DNA of 64,000 bases from Castanea sativa (lineage: Eukaryota > Streptophyta > Magnoliopsida > Fagales > Fagaceae). The stretch lies in assembly GCF_040712315.1 (NCBI RefSeq), contig NC_134015.1, positions 54,785,464 to 54,849,463 on the forward strand, in the 5' to 3' direction. Below are positions 1 to 9,561 of this stretch, in pieces. A program made the position numbers and the translations under genes. Numbering within the stretch: position 1 is the stretch's first letter; each line of letters opens with the position of its first letter. The notes below the pieces were generated by a model. It was not told where the DNA came from. It saw only the letters and a list, made by a program, of their open reading frames with translations, and made no database searches.

Positions 1-71
1 AGTAAAATCTCTCTTCCTTTTTTTTTCTTTTTTTTTAAATTTGCTTTGGAAAGAAGAAGTTAGAAGTGTAC

Positions 72-377
72 CATATAATCATCAGAGTGTAAATTGGAAG
101 CATTGGAGGGGCAAATAGGGAACATAGCCAAAGCCGTTGAGGTTGCCGTTGCTCCTTCAATGAAACGCCTTCTTCCGCATATACAGCAAAACGACTCACC
201 GTGGCTTCTCTTCATTGGTGCTTTCTGCTTATCATCATCATCGTCATACCGCAAATCAGAGCAACTGAAGGCTGTGATTTTGCCACGTGGAGGTTTCAGT
301 TTAGAGCAACGAGGACTATAAGGTGTAATAATAGGAGTGCTGGAGAAGAAGAGCACGAACGAGGACTTAACTGCCAT
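72..377 (-). CDS. METTL7-like methyltransferase, copy 1, first exon (gene runs off the left edge)
   Basis: The ATG lies at 375-377 and the exon ends at 72, followed by a GT donor (71-70). It encodes about 102 residues: a Ser/Pro/Lys-rich start (MAVKSSFVLFFSSTP) that looks like an organelle transit peptide, a Cys-rich patch (ESFCCICGRRRF) and an Ala/Thr-rich stretch. The same exon, well conserved, begins the six-exon gene at 34288-37986, whose later exons carry a methyltransferase fold; that is the basis for naming this one. The remaining exons would lie left of base 1. The family methylates small acceptors using S-adenosylmethionine; the substrate here is unknown. A MULE is inserted 277 bp upstream of the ATG. 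Whether the gene is intact cannot be judged from this window. Confidence 0.75.
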
Positions 378-653
378 TCTCTCTCTCTCAACTTGTCAGT
401 TGTTCGTTATTCGTTAATCACTCAACTGTATTGTATGAAATGTAATCTATGTGTCTTTTATTTATTTATTCATTTATTAGATAATAATTATCACATACTT
501 GTTTTTTTTTAGAATCACATGTTTTTGTATGCTCACTGTGCACGTACACACGGTCACATAAGCTGAAAATGCAATTTTACTCTCACAATTTGTATTGAAA
601 TTGTGTTTTCAAAACACAATTTTGAAGTAAATGTGTATGAACTATGAAGTATA
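378..653 (-). promoter_or_regulatory. 5' flank of methyltransferase copy 1, cut by a MULE
   Basis: Immediate upstream DNA of the copy-1 gene. Bases 460-640 are similar to 43370-43500, so this is the shared ancestral 5' flank of the two paralogues. It contains a near-perfect 25-bp palindrome at 598-622 that is degraded in the other copy. I see no convincing TATA box. The MULE target-site duplication begins at 654, leaving only about 280 bp of native upstream sequence next to the gene. Confidence 0.45.
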
Positions 654-662
654 CAATAACAA
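654..662. repeat. MULE target-site duplication, left
   Basis: CAATAACAA, identical to 16468-16476. The match can be stretched to 11 bp (adding GG), but 9 bp lets both TIRs start with GGA and fits the family norm. Confidence 0.9.
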
Positions 663-880
663 GGAGAAAATGGCCCATTAGGCATGGATGCTAAAGAATC
701 TAGTTAGTAGGCTCCGGAAGGAAAGTATATAACATACTAATATCTCGACTCTCAGAGAGTCGATTTTCAACCTAAAAATCGAGTCTTAAAGACTCGATTT
801 CCATGTTCTGATCAAATCTGATGTGGCCATTTTCCACGTGGTTGCCACCTGTAAATCGAGTCTTAGAGACTCGATTTACT
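663..880 (+). repeat. MULE left terminal inverted repeat
   Basis: Pairs with 16250-16467. Shared blocks include the terminal GGA-AAAATGG, AGTTAGTAGGC, TATACTA/CATACTA, the palindromic TCGA modules, GATCARATCTGATGTGG and TTTTCCACGTGG. The TIR also contains a CACGTG G-box inside the last block. Further palindromic modules continue inward to 966. Confidence 0.88.
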
Positions 881-966
881 TGTGAAGAAAAATTAAATGC
901 GCTTAAAGGAAATCGAGTCTTTTAGAGTCGGTTTTTAAAGGAAATCGAGTCTTTGAGACTCGATTT
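744..966. repeat. Left cluster of near-palindromic 25-bp modules
   Basis: Five modules start near 744, 776, 854, 910 and 942. Each is built as AAATCGAGTCT, 2-4 central bases, then AGACTCGATTT, so it reads almost the same on both strands. Clustering in and just inside a TIR is what is expected of transposase binding sites or of symmetric methylation targets; this role is inferred. Confidence 0.8.
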
Positions 967-1161
967 GCTATGTTTGGTCCACTTTACTCCACGTGGCTAG
1001 GGCAGCTGCTTTTTATCACCCAATAATAAGTTTCTGAGGTCTGCCGTTTGCCATTGCAAAACAAAATCCAGCAGCTCTCTCTTCCTCTCTCTCTCACTCT
1101 CTCTCTCTCTCACTCTCATAGAAAACTTCAAATCAAACTCATCCTCCATTTACACATTATC

Positions 1162-4100
1162 ATGTCAAGTAAGGTTTTTATACACTCTCTCTAGTTGTTA
1201 GTTTTTTTTTTTTTGAATAGTTGTTAGTTACATAGATGTAATGTTAGGGTTTTTTTTATGGGTAGTTGTTAGTTACATATATGTAATGTTAGGTTTTTTA
1301 TGGGTATGTGTCATTAGTTTTTTTGTTTGGTTTGTAATTTTTCTTTATATTTTTTATAGAATGATTTGAATATTTGTGCATTTAGTTTTTTTTTTTTTTT
1401 TTTAGTATGATTAATGAATTTTCTTTTTTATTTAGAAACAAATGGTAATGATTGAGTATATATGTTAATGTGGGGTTTGTAGATGCATATGATGTAACAA
1501 GTTAGTGTATATATGCTAGGCTTTTTTTTAAAATTTTTTTTTATAAGAAGTAACAAATATTTAAGATATATATTTGTATTGTTAGGCTTTTATCATGGCT
1601 ATTTTTGTTGTTGTTTGGTTTAATATTTGTTATTATCTTTTTGTTAGAATGATTTGAAATTTTGTAGTGGGGGTAAGTGTTGTCTTTAGTTTTTTTATTT
1701 GTTTGAGTATGAAATAATAATGATTGAGTGTGTTTGTATGTGATGTGGAGTGAGTATATGCAAATGTGGGGTGTGTTGGATGTAAGAAGTTGTAATTTTC
1801 CTACTTTGAGTACATAAAAATGTTTTGTAATTGTGTTAAAATATGTCACTAACATATTACCCTTGACTCTAATAGGTTCACAATCTCTGAAGAATATTGA
1901 CGTAAATGTATACTACGGTGGTCCCCTTTTCAATCCTGAACAGATTGACGGATTCGCATTTCAAGGGCCGAATATCGAATGCTATTACATGATACTACGT
2001 CGTAAGTTGAAGACATTGAATGATTTGAAGTTGAAAATAATGAAAGAACTGAGTTTGAGCCCTACTTGTTACGACATAAATATTATTTATCGTTACCCAC
2101 AAGAAGTTCTTTATGAGCGGATAAATTACAAGTACATGGCGATCAAAGAAGATAAACATGTAAAGGTCATGTTTAATAGAATCCATAAAATGCCCCAAGT
2201 AAATGCTGCTGAGTTGTACGTAAGTTCCGAGCCGCTCGCAGAAGTTGATGTCGAAGTTGATGTCGAGGAGTTGCAGCAACAAACAACTACATCTTTGCAA
2301 TTAGACGATGGATGCACTACAATGGGAGGTTACACATTCCCATCTCAAGATAATGCTGCCAATACTAGTGAAACACTTCAACCTCAAGAGACATATTTAG
2401 GGGTGGAGGATGAATATCATTTTGCGAATAATGATGAAAATCTCGATGATATGGATGAGTACGAAGAGAGGATTGAGCGAGGCGACTTTGAGAAGGATGT
2501 GGATGACCATGAACTTGCTTCCAATTTTGAAGAGGAAAATATGGAGTGCCATGATGAAGGTGATGCGGACGATGATATTGGTGTCCAGCATGTTACAAAT
2601 ACGACCACTGCCTACACACCTCCTGCCGAGTCATTCTCCGCAAATACTTGGGAAAATATGGTTGATCCTTCACGTCTTCAGATACCATTTGTTTCTACTT
2701 GGGAAGATGGGATGCATTTTAATAAAGGGTTGACTTTTGCAAATAAAGAGGCGGTGAAGCGTGCATTGATAATATACGCAGCAAAGGATAATAGAAATTT
2801 TATAATCCGGAGGTCGACCAAAACTAAATTGTGCGCCGCGTGCATTGACACCAACTGCAAGTGGTACGTTGGGGCATTCATGAAGGCTAAATTAAATGGT
2901 CTGTGGATGGTCACGTCTTATGTGGTTCCACACAGTTGTATACCATTTGGCTTACGAAGAGACGGTAAAATGATGGGTTCTAATTTTGTTGCATCAGAAA
3001 TTGTGGAAAAATTGCTACAAAATCACACTCGCTCGTATTGAAGAGCTCCGGGCCACATAGATACTAAGTATAATCATAAGCTCTCTTACTATAAGGTATG
3101 GGATGCAAAACAAAAGGCAATTGCTAAGATATTTGGAAATTGGGAGGAGTCTTACCAAAGGTTGCGAAAATTGTTGTTGGCATACTTGGATCAGGATTCG
3201 GGTACCCAAGATGCCTATTGGACCATACCTAGCCCCATAGACGGTACTACGTTACCGCGCTATGTATTTTGGGCATTCGCTCCATGCATTGCTGCATTTA
3301 GATATTGCAAGCCGTTGATCGCATTGATGGGACTCATTTGTATGGTAAATATCGAGGGGTGTTGATGATTGCAATGGCAACGGATGCTAACCAAAAGGTT
3401 TTGCCTCTCGCCTTTGCTGTTGTGGACAAGGAGTCAGGGGCTAGTTGGGGGTGGTTTTTAGAGTGTCTCAGGAATTCGATAGGGCATGTGATACCTAACG
3501 AGGGCATTTGCATTATTTCTGACCGACATAAAGGTATCAAATGCGCCATTGCAGAGTGGCCTTTAGGTGATGATGGAAAGTTACAGGTACATCACCGATA
3601 TTGCCTTCGACATGTTGCTAGCAACTTCAACACACACTTTGATGACCCGACTCTAAAGGCATTGGCCTTGAAAGCTGGATATGCGACTCATGACGCTAAA
3701 TTTAAGTCCATAATGCAAACTATTAAGGATGTCGAGATTAATGCACTGAGGAGGGTAGACCCTGAGGATCCCCATCTTGAACGCCATATGCCATACACAT
3801 ATCTAATGAGTGAGGATGTGGAGAAATGGACCCAGTCACATGATGGTGGAAGACGTTACGGGGCAATGACAACCAATATCTCTGAGTGCTTTAATGGGGT
3901 ACTTAAAGGTGCCCGCGGTTTGCCCATTGCTGCAATGGTTGAGTTCACTTGGTGCAAACTTGTTGCATATTTCCATGATCGACATAAACAAATTACTTCT
4001 GATTGCTCTCAAGGTAAGGTGTGGAGTGATTATGCAATGGGGATCTATAACACAAATTTGCAGAAAACTTCAGGACACACTGTGCGGGAATTTAATCATG

Positions 4101-4636
4101 AGATTGGTGTATATCAAGTGGTTACCCCGTACAACGACCATAAAGGTGGAGGGGGAAACCACAGTCATGAAGTGCGCGTATTTGCTAGAACATGTGGTTG
4201 TGGAAAGTGGCAAAACATTAAGATCCCTTGTTCACATGCAATTAAAGTTTTGCAACAATTGCATCTCAATGCGACTAGCTATATTGACCCATGTTACAGT
4301 TTGGAGAACGCCATTCACACATATTCACATCAATTTGTGGTGCCAATGTCAGAGTCATTGTGGAGGGACGTTCGCGGACCACGGTGGGTGCCTGACCCAA
4401 GTCTGTTGCGGGCCAAAGGTCGCCCTGTGAAGTCAAGAATAAGAAATGAAATGGATGGGGTACGGCGAAAACGGGGAAGCCGGAACCCAGATTCGGACTT
4501 GAGGGAGATTCAACCGAGGCAGCGATGCGGAGTGTGTCATGAAGAGGGGCATAACCGCAGAAGATGTCCCAATTCCCTTGGGGGTTCGACAAGCGGTTCC
4601 CGTGGGGCTTCGACACGTGGTAGTGCTACAAACTAG
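1162..4636 (+). pseudogene. mudrA-like: MURA-type MULE transposase (exons 1162-1168 and 1876-4636; three apparent 1-base indels)
   Basis: Exon 1 is ATGTCAA at 1162-1168, followed by GTAAGG; the intron ends with AG at 1874-1875 and the frame joins as MSSSQSLKNI. After an acidic N-terminal half comes a MuDR DNA-binding domain (about 2700-2940, with paired Cys and a terminal HSC). The MULE catalytic domain has DGTH (Asp at 3326), SDRH (Asp at 3521) and ISECFNGV (Glu at 3884), giving a complete DDE set. A SWIM zinc finger (CGCGKW...PCSH, 4190-4240) and a CCHC knuckle (4525-4566) follow. Extra and missing bases near 3036 and 3057 create a TGA at 3039-3041, and a missing base near 3322 shifts the frame again. 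The gene is therefore dead as read, although each lesion could be a consensus error. It is transcribed inward from the left TIR; a CT-rich leader lies at 1075-1120. Confidence 0.9.
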
Positions 4637-5200
4637 GCAAGTGCCTTTGTTGTTTTCATATAATATGCTCAGAATCTTATTTGGTTTTTGTTCTTCGCAT
4701 TGGAACTAACAACTGCATTTTAATGTTTTTCAGGCGAGCGGAGGCTCGATTTTGGAATGGCATTGTACGTGGGAGTTGTAGTTATCTTCGGTATGGACAA
4801 CAAGTGTTACGCAACTATGTAGACTATGTTGTATCGACTTAGTTGTTATTTTGTTTATTACTGAATGTTGTTGTAATTAAAGCAGTAGCTATCCATTGTA
4901 CTCGTTACATTAGTTGCGTTGTGCAGCTTTTTTGCCTATAATGCCAGCAATCGTACTACTTTGGCATTAGTAGCACTTACTTCGGCAAGTTCAACCACAG
5001 GGGCCTTGTTTGAAGCAATGATAGCTAGTTATCAAATTGTATGCCGGATGTACACGGCCTTAAATTTGTATGGTCTGTACCTAAGAGGGCAACTATATTG
5101 CGCATGCCCAGTAACTAATTAATGTTTGTATACATTGCCCATGTGTTGTGTTCTGGATTTGGTTTACAGTTGCAGGGGGGAAGGAAAAAAAATTTTTGGT
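4637..5200. other. 3' flank of the transposase gene
   Basis: A likely 3' exon or UTR: a CAG acceptor-like site at 4731-4733 is followed by non-repetitive DNA. I see no conserved coding sequence before the GC-rich array. Confidence 0.4.
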
Positions 5201-5204
5201 ATAC

Positions 5205-5815
5205 TGCTGCAGGGCATGCCAAGGCCTTGGCTGCATGCCTTGGCCTTGGCTGCATGCCCTACCTTGGCCTCGGCTGCACGCCATGCGCCTTGGCCTTGGC
5301 TGCTGCATGCACATGGGGGCTGCCTAGGGCCTGGCTGCCTAGGGCCTGGCTGCCTTGGCCTTGTGCATGCCTTGGCCTTGGGAGCGTGCCCATGGGGGCT
5401 ACCTTGGCCTTGGCAGCACGCCCATGGGGGCTGCCAACGCAGCCACGCCCTAGGCAGCCCCCATGTGCATGCAGCAGCCAAGGCCAAGGCGCATGGCGTG
5501 CGTAGCGTGCCCATGGGGGCTACCTTGGCCTTGGCAGCACGCCCATGGGGGCTGCCTTGGCCTTGGCTGCATGCCCTGCCTTGGCCTTGGCAGCACGCCC
5601 ATGGGGGATGCCTTGGCCTCGGCTGCATGCCATGCGCCTTGGCCTTGGCTGCTGCATGCACATGGGGGCTGCCTAGGGCCTGCCTGCCTTGGCCTTGTGC
5701 ATGCCTTGGCCTTGGCAGCGTGCCCATGGGGGCTACCTTGGCCTTGGCTGTGTGGGCCTTGGCCTTGGCAGCACGCCCGTGGGGGCTGCCTTGGCCAAGC
5801 TGCTTGCCTAGGAAG
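5205..5815. repeat. GC-rich minisatellite with an internal inverted repeat
   Basis: Variants of CCTTGGCCTTGGC, GCACGCCCATGGGGGCTGCC and CTGCATGC recur throughout, giving a GC-rich island in AT-rich DNA. All reading frames stay open for long stretches because of this composition, so the long Ala/Leu/Gly/Trp ORFs on both strands are not evidence of genes. Segment 5276-5330 (55 bp) recurs as an exact reverse complement at 5447-5501, and again in direct orientation at 5625-5679 with one mismatch. The array ends in an A-tract at 5825-5843. Confidence 0.85.
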
Positions 5816-5849
5816 ACTAACAGGAAAAAAAAAAAAAAAAAAACCCAGT

Positions 5850-6236
5850 AGAAATCGAGTCTTATAGACTCGATTTCTAGTGTAAATCGAGTTTCTGTAA
5901 CTCGATTTGTATACGACTTATTCACGAAAATACCACTCAAATAGAAATCGAGTGTCAGAGACTCGATTTCCACTGGGAATTTTTCCAGTGGCAGTTGCCC
6001 GTAAATATTTTTGAACTCTCTGCCTGGCGTACTCGCTGGTACTGAACTCGAGTTCCACTGATGCAAATCGACAGTCTAAAACTCGACTTCTAAACGGATG
6101 GCATAATGTAGTGCAAATCGAGCAATAAACACTCGACTTCTGTAGGACTTATTTACAAAAAAACCACTTCAATGGAAATCGAGTCTCTGAGACTCGATTT
6201 CCACTGGGAATTTTTCCAGTGGCAGTTGTCCCTATC
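5850..6236. repeat. Internal cluster of TIR-type palindromic modules
   Basis: Six modules of the same AAATCGAG...CTCGATTT design as in the TIRs start near 5852, 5884, 5945, 6065, 6114 and 6175. Two blocks of about 90 bp (5917-6005 and 6148-6236) are direct repeats and share GACTCGATTTCCACTGGGAA and TTTTTCCAGTGGCAGTTG. The cluster lies between the convergent transposase and PMD genes. It may be a fossil TIR from a nested or fused element, or a functional mid-element site. Confidence 0.8.
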
Positions 6237-6239
6237 TGT

Positions 6240-6900
6240 CTTAAACTTTCAATGGGTAATTTGAGACTCCTGGAAGTACATTGTTTTAGTTTAAAAATTA
6301 TAAACCAAATTTTGAAACCCACTCTTGTATCAACCTTGATCTCTAATTACAAGCCTTTCCTGAAATGATTGCCTGTGCGAGGGTGGTACATTGTAACCAT
6401 TAAAAAACAGGTACTAAACATAAAAATAGCATTCAAACGCCACTCATCTCAACAAATCATGCTCTACGTATTCAAATATTTGCGTTCATATTAATGATAA
6501 AATCACAAGGCTGGTACAGTTCAAGTGCCAAAAGAAAAAAAGAAAAAATAGACAAGTAATGTGACAACAGAAAACGGCTTAAAGCAGCTCACTAAGAATT
6601 TTGAACAGCCAAAAAGGGAAAGTATACCATCTATGAACTTTAAAATTCAACAAGAAGAAAAAAAAAACACTATGTCTCAACACTACAAGTGTTAATAAAA
6701 TACATAACCATCCACAGTCCATTATGTCATGAAAACTATCTCCACTAACAGCTTCCAAAAATAGCTTTTAACTGAAAGCCAGTCAATATATTGTGAAGAA
6801 CCAAATTCCTGCAGCTGCAATCTATAGAAGCCAGTCTTGTGTACATTGAAGAAAAGATTATCCCTCTGAGAAGATACCCACACAGGTAAAAAAATTCCAA
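6240..6900. other. Unassigned MULE interior
   Basis: AT-rich DNA without a recognisable gene or repeat. It could be 3' UTR or intron of whatever transcript contains the minus-strand exons at 6902-8557. Confidence 0.4.
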
Positions 6901-6901
6901 T

Positions 6902-7075
6902 CTAGGAAACAGATTTTAGAAGGATTCCCCATGCCTTCGTTAATTTATTCTGACATTCTGCCTTGTCGTGATCATTCGCTTTAGTGTAGCTAGCCAGAAG
7001 TTGCACTCCAACAGCGATAATGCTAGTTGAGGCCCCTTCTGCAACATCATTTGCCATCTTCAACAAGTAACTATG
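6902..7075 (-). pseudogene. Unidentified terminal coding exon (captured host fragment?)
   Basis: On the minus strand a GCAG acceptor (AG at 7078-7077) is followed, after one phase base, by an open frame of 57 codons ending in TAG at 6904-6902. It contains KMANDVAEGASTSIIAVGVQ and later CQNKLTKAWGILLKS. Codon usage and the clean acceptor and stop look like a real last exon rather than chance. I do not recognise the family. It lies just downstream of the VPE and eL22 fragments on the same strand, so it is probably another transduplicated piece. Confidence 0.45.
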
Positions 7076-7234
7076 CCTGCATTGATATTTAAAATTAGAA
7101 AATAGAAGACATTATTTTGTACCCCCTAGGTATCCATTATTTTTCAAGCACCCAATTAATTTTCCTAAATGTGTGTGATTCTTTAGTGTCCTCCCCCCTT
7201 TTTGAACTTTCATAACAATGCAGTTGGTTCTTAC

Positions 7235-7917
7235 CAATCTATACTGATCGCGCAAAGTTTCTGTCCGCAGATTGTGTTGGTCACTGATCACAAAGTCATA
7301 CCGTTAAAACTAGAACAGAAAAATAGGAATTGCACAGTATCAAGTGGATACTTCTAAATTTTAGTTCATCAGCTTAGTGAAATACCTAAACAGGAGTGAT
7401 CATATAAAGAGAAGCACCCAAAATAGGTGTAGAGAAAAGAGATTCATGATGTGATAGATTTCAGCTAACATGCACTTACCTTTCAATTTTTCTATGTTTA
7501 TATGACTTATTTTTCATTTTTTGGAGGACAGTGGAGGTGCAGAGTCTACTCAACCAAGTAAATTGGAACCATTTTGGAGATAGTTCTTCTATACGGTTGA
7601 GGCTAATCTTAGTATAACTAAAGTGAACCTGATATTTGCAAACTATTCTTGTTATTTCTCATATAACATGCATAAAAATACAGAAAAATTTTGCATACCT
7701 GTCTTCCATCCAAGCAACACTATACAAGTCACCCAAACAAGTTTCATGGATATCCGAGAGGACTAGGATCCTCTCCAGGACAATAAGTTCCCCAACTGCT
7801 CTCTTCTGCATTTGATGATGTTGTTGCATACATATTCAAACCTTCTGGAAGAAATTCAAGATGCTTCCAGACTCACAAGCTTCAAGATAAAATAAGCATG
7901 TTCTAAGGCTTATTGCA
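7235..7917 (-). pseudogene. Captured vacuolar processing enzyme (legumain) fragment, two exons with intron
   Basis: The exon at 7917-7699 contains [10 protein letters not shown] (including the legumain catalytic Cys), [31 protein letters not shown] and DLYSVAWMED. It ends with an AG|GTATGC donor. The exon at 7283-7235 continues in the correct phase (S-DQHNLRTETLRDQYRL) and ends with a GTAAG donor. VPEs are vacuolar cysteine proteases that cleave after Asn/Asp. Short indels after ESGSI and after the PSP motif break the frame, and only part of the protease domain is present, so this is a non-functional copy. The retained intron shows it was captured as DNA, the usual Pack-MULE mode, rather than through mRNA. 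Confidence 0.85.
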
Positions 7918-8378
7918 CTGCACTTGAGCTCAAAAATATAATTAAAGGAAACTGACCGAAAGCCTTAACCCAGAACACTTAGGGAGGAGCTAAATTTATT
8001 TATTTCCTTCTTCTATTATGGACTTATAGTCTGATACACACAAATCAGAACTCTTCACAATTTAAATCCAAATGAAACTGTATGTAAAAAGCCTACAATT
8101 TGCCTAAGAAACACCCAGACACTCATCATTATAAAAGATCACATTTAGCTTGAGCTTCATACAAATTTATGCAAATGCCAATCTAAATTATACATAAACA
8201 ATCCACTAAGTAACTCAGAATCATCAGTCCATGAATTTCATACCAGCTCAAATAGGTGTCCAATAATCAGATGCCAAATAACATTAGAGCATTAGCCTCA
8301 AACACATCAATAAAGATATTCATAAGTGGAAAATATATATTTACACATACATCAGATATGGAAACAAATCAAAATTAC

Positions 8379-8557
8379 CTCTTAGAGAAGTTACTGTCAG
8401 AAGTAACAGTGATCTTGCTCTTCTCCCGGGTTACAGTGACAGTGTCACCAAGAGCACCAGCCTTGCCTCCAACCTTGATCCTCTCCTGGAGAAACTTCTC
8501 CAGGGATGCAATGTCCATGATCTTGTCCTCCACTGGCTTTGTACAGTCAACAACAAA
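8379..8557 (-). pseudogene. Captured ribosomal protein eL22 exon
   Basis: An open stretch reads [20 protein letters not shown], then [17 protein letters not shown], then [15 protein letters not shown]. This is the conserved core of cytosolic large-subunit protein eL22 (RPL22). It stops at AG|GTAATT, which falls inside the Arg codon before the expected KYL block, at a plausible native intron position. The N-terminal basic tail and the C-terminal acidic part are absent nearby. No frame break is seen inside the exon, which suggests relatively recent capture or chance preservation. Confidence 0.88.
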
Positions 8558-8559
8558 TA

Positions 8560-9560
8560 TTTATTGATAGAGGCACCAAAGCAAACACCCCTCTCCCCCT
8601 AATAAAAGCACATACATCTATTTTTTTTTCCCCTCTGCCATTCACACAATCGAATACCAAATGCCTTTGAAATACGCATCTACAATGCAAATGACATACT
8701 CCGTATACATACACAAATCAATACATAAATGTACATTTTGCTTATTAAGTATTTAACACACACAAACGGAGAGAGGGGAGAAGGTGTCAAGTACATTTTG
8801 CTTATTAAATCCATGTAAAAGAGTCATTTAAATTTAAAAGCAAACGAAATATACATACACCAAATGCATTCTGCACTGTCCTTGCCCACACCCCATTTGC
8901 CACTGGCTGACAATACCAACCCAGTGGCTTGAAAGCAATTTTTTGTGTCACTCCTCAGTCCTCCCCCACAAAAAGTCCCAAGCTTAGAAGTACATATACT
9001 CTCCCTCCCCTAATGGAGTTGTCTTTTCACAACTGATATGAATCCAATGGTTCTAAGTGTCAACAAACTAAGCTATATCCTGCAATACAATTAAACCATA
9101 TTAAGCCTCATAGGAAAGACTAGCTATCAAATAATACACACACGCACACAAAAACATGTTGGACTCAAGTGAGCCTAGTATAACTGTAAATTGTACAATA
9201 ACTATTGGAAGAATTAGCCAAGGTTTTCATGTTTGCTTAGCCTTATCAACAAGCCTTGACGATTTTGAACATTTTAATCCAAGAAGAAAAAGCTAAGCTT
9301 AAAACAAACATGAAAAAACCAGGTTACTGCACCAGATTACTGCACCTCCTAGCAATCTATAAGAATACATAAATAACCAAATTCAACTAATAACAACGTA
9401 CCTAACTTTCTAGAATTCTTTTCACCTACAATCTGCACATCCTCCACACATCATTCCCTGCCATACACACACAACACAGAAACACAACCAATAATAAACA
9501 TAAGACAAATATATGAAATATGCCTATCTAACATAGAAATCTGTGTCTCTCTTCTGTCTA
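8560..9560. other. Non-coding MULE interior
   Basis: AT-rich DNA with two short copies of GTACATTTTGCTTATTAA about 60 bp apart (8731 and 8791). No conserved coding sequence is recognised. It lies 3' of the PMD stop codon and probably includes that gene's 3' UTR. Confidence 0.4.
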
Positions 9561-9561
9561 A

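Noticed and set aside
598..622. 25-bp palindrome AAATTGTGTTTTC/AAAACACAATTT next to the MULE
   Set aside because: It lies outside the TIR, has no TCGA core and belongs to the native flank; not counted with the MULE modules.
5122..6066. Long overlapping open frames on both strands, rich in Ala, Leu, Gly, Trp and Pro
   Set aside because: They are produced by the GC-rich minisatellite, are open in several frames at once and resemble no protein family.
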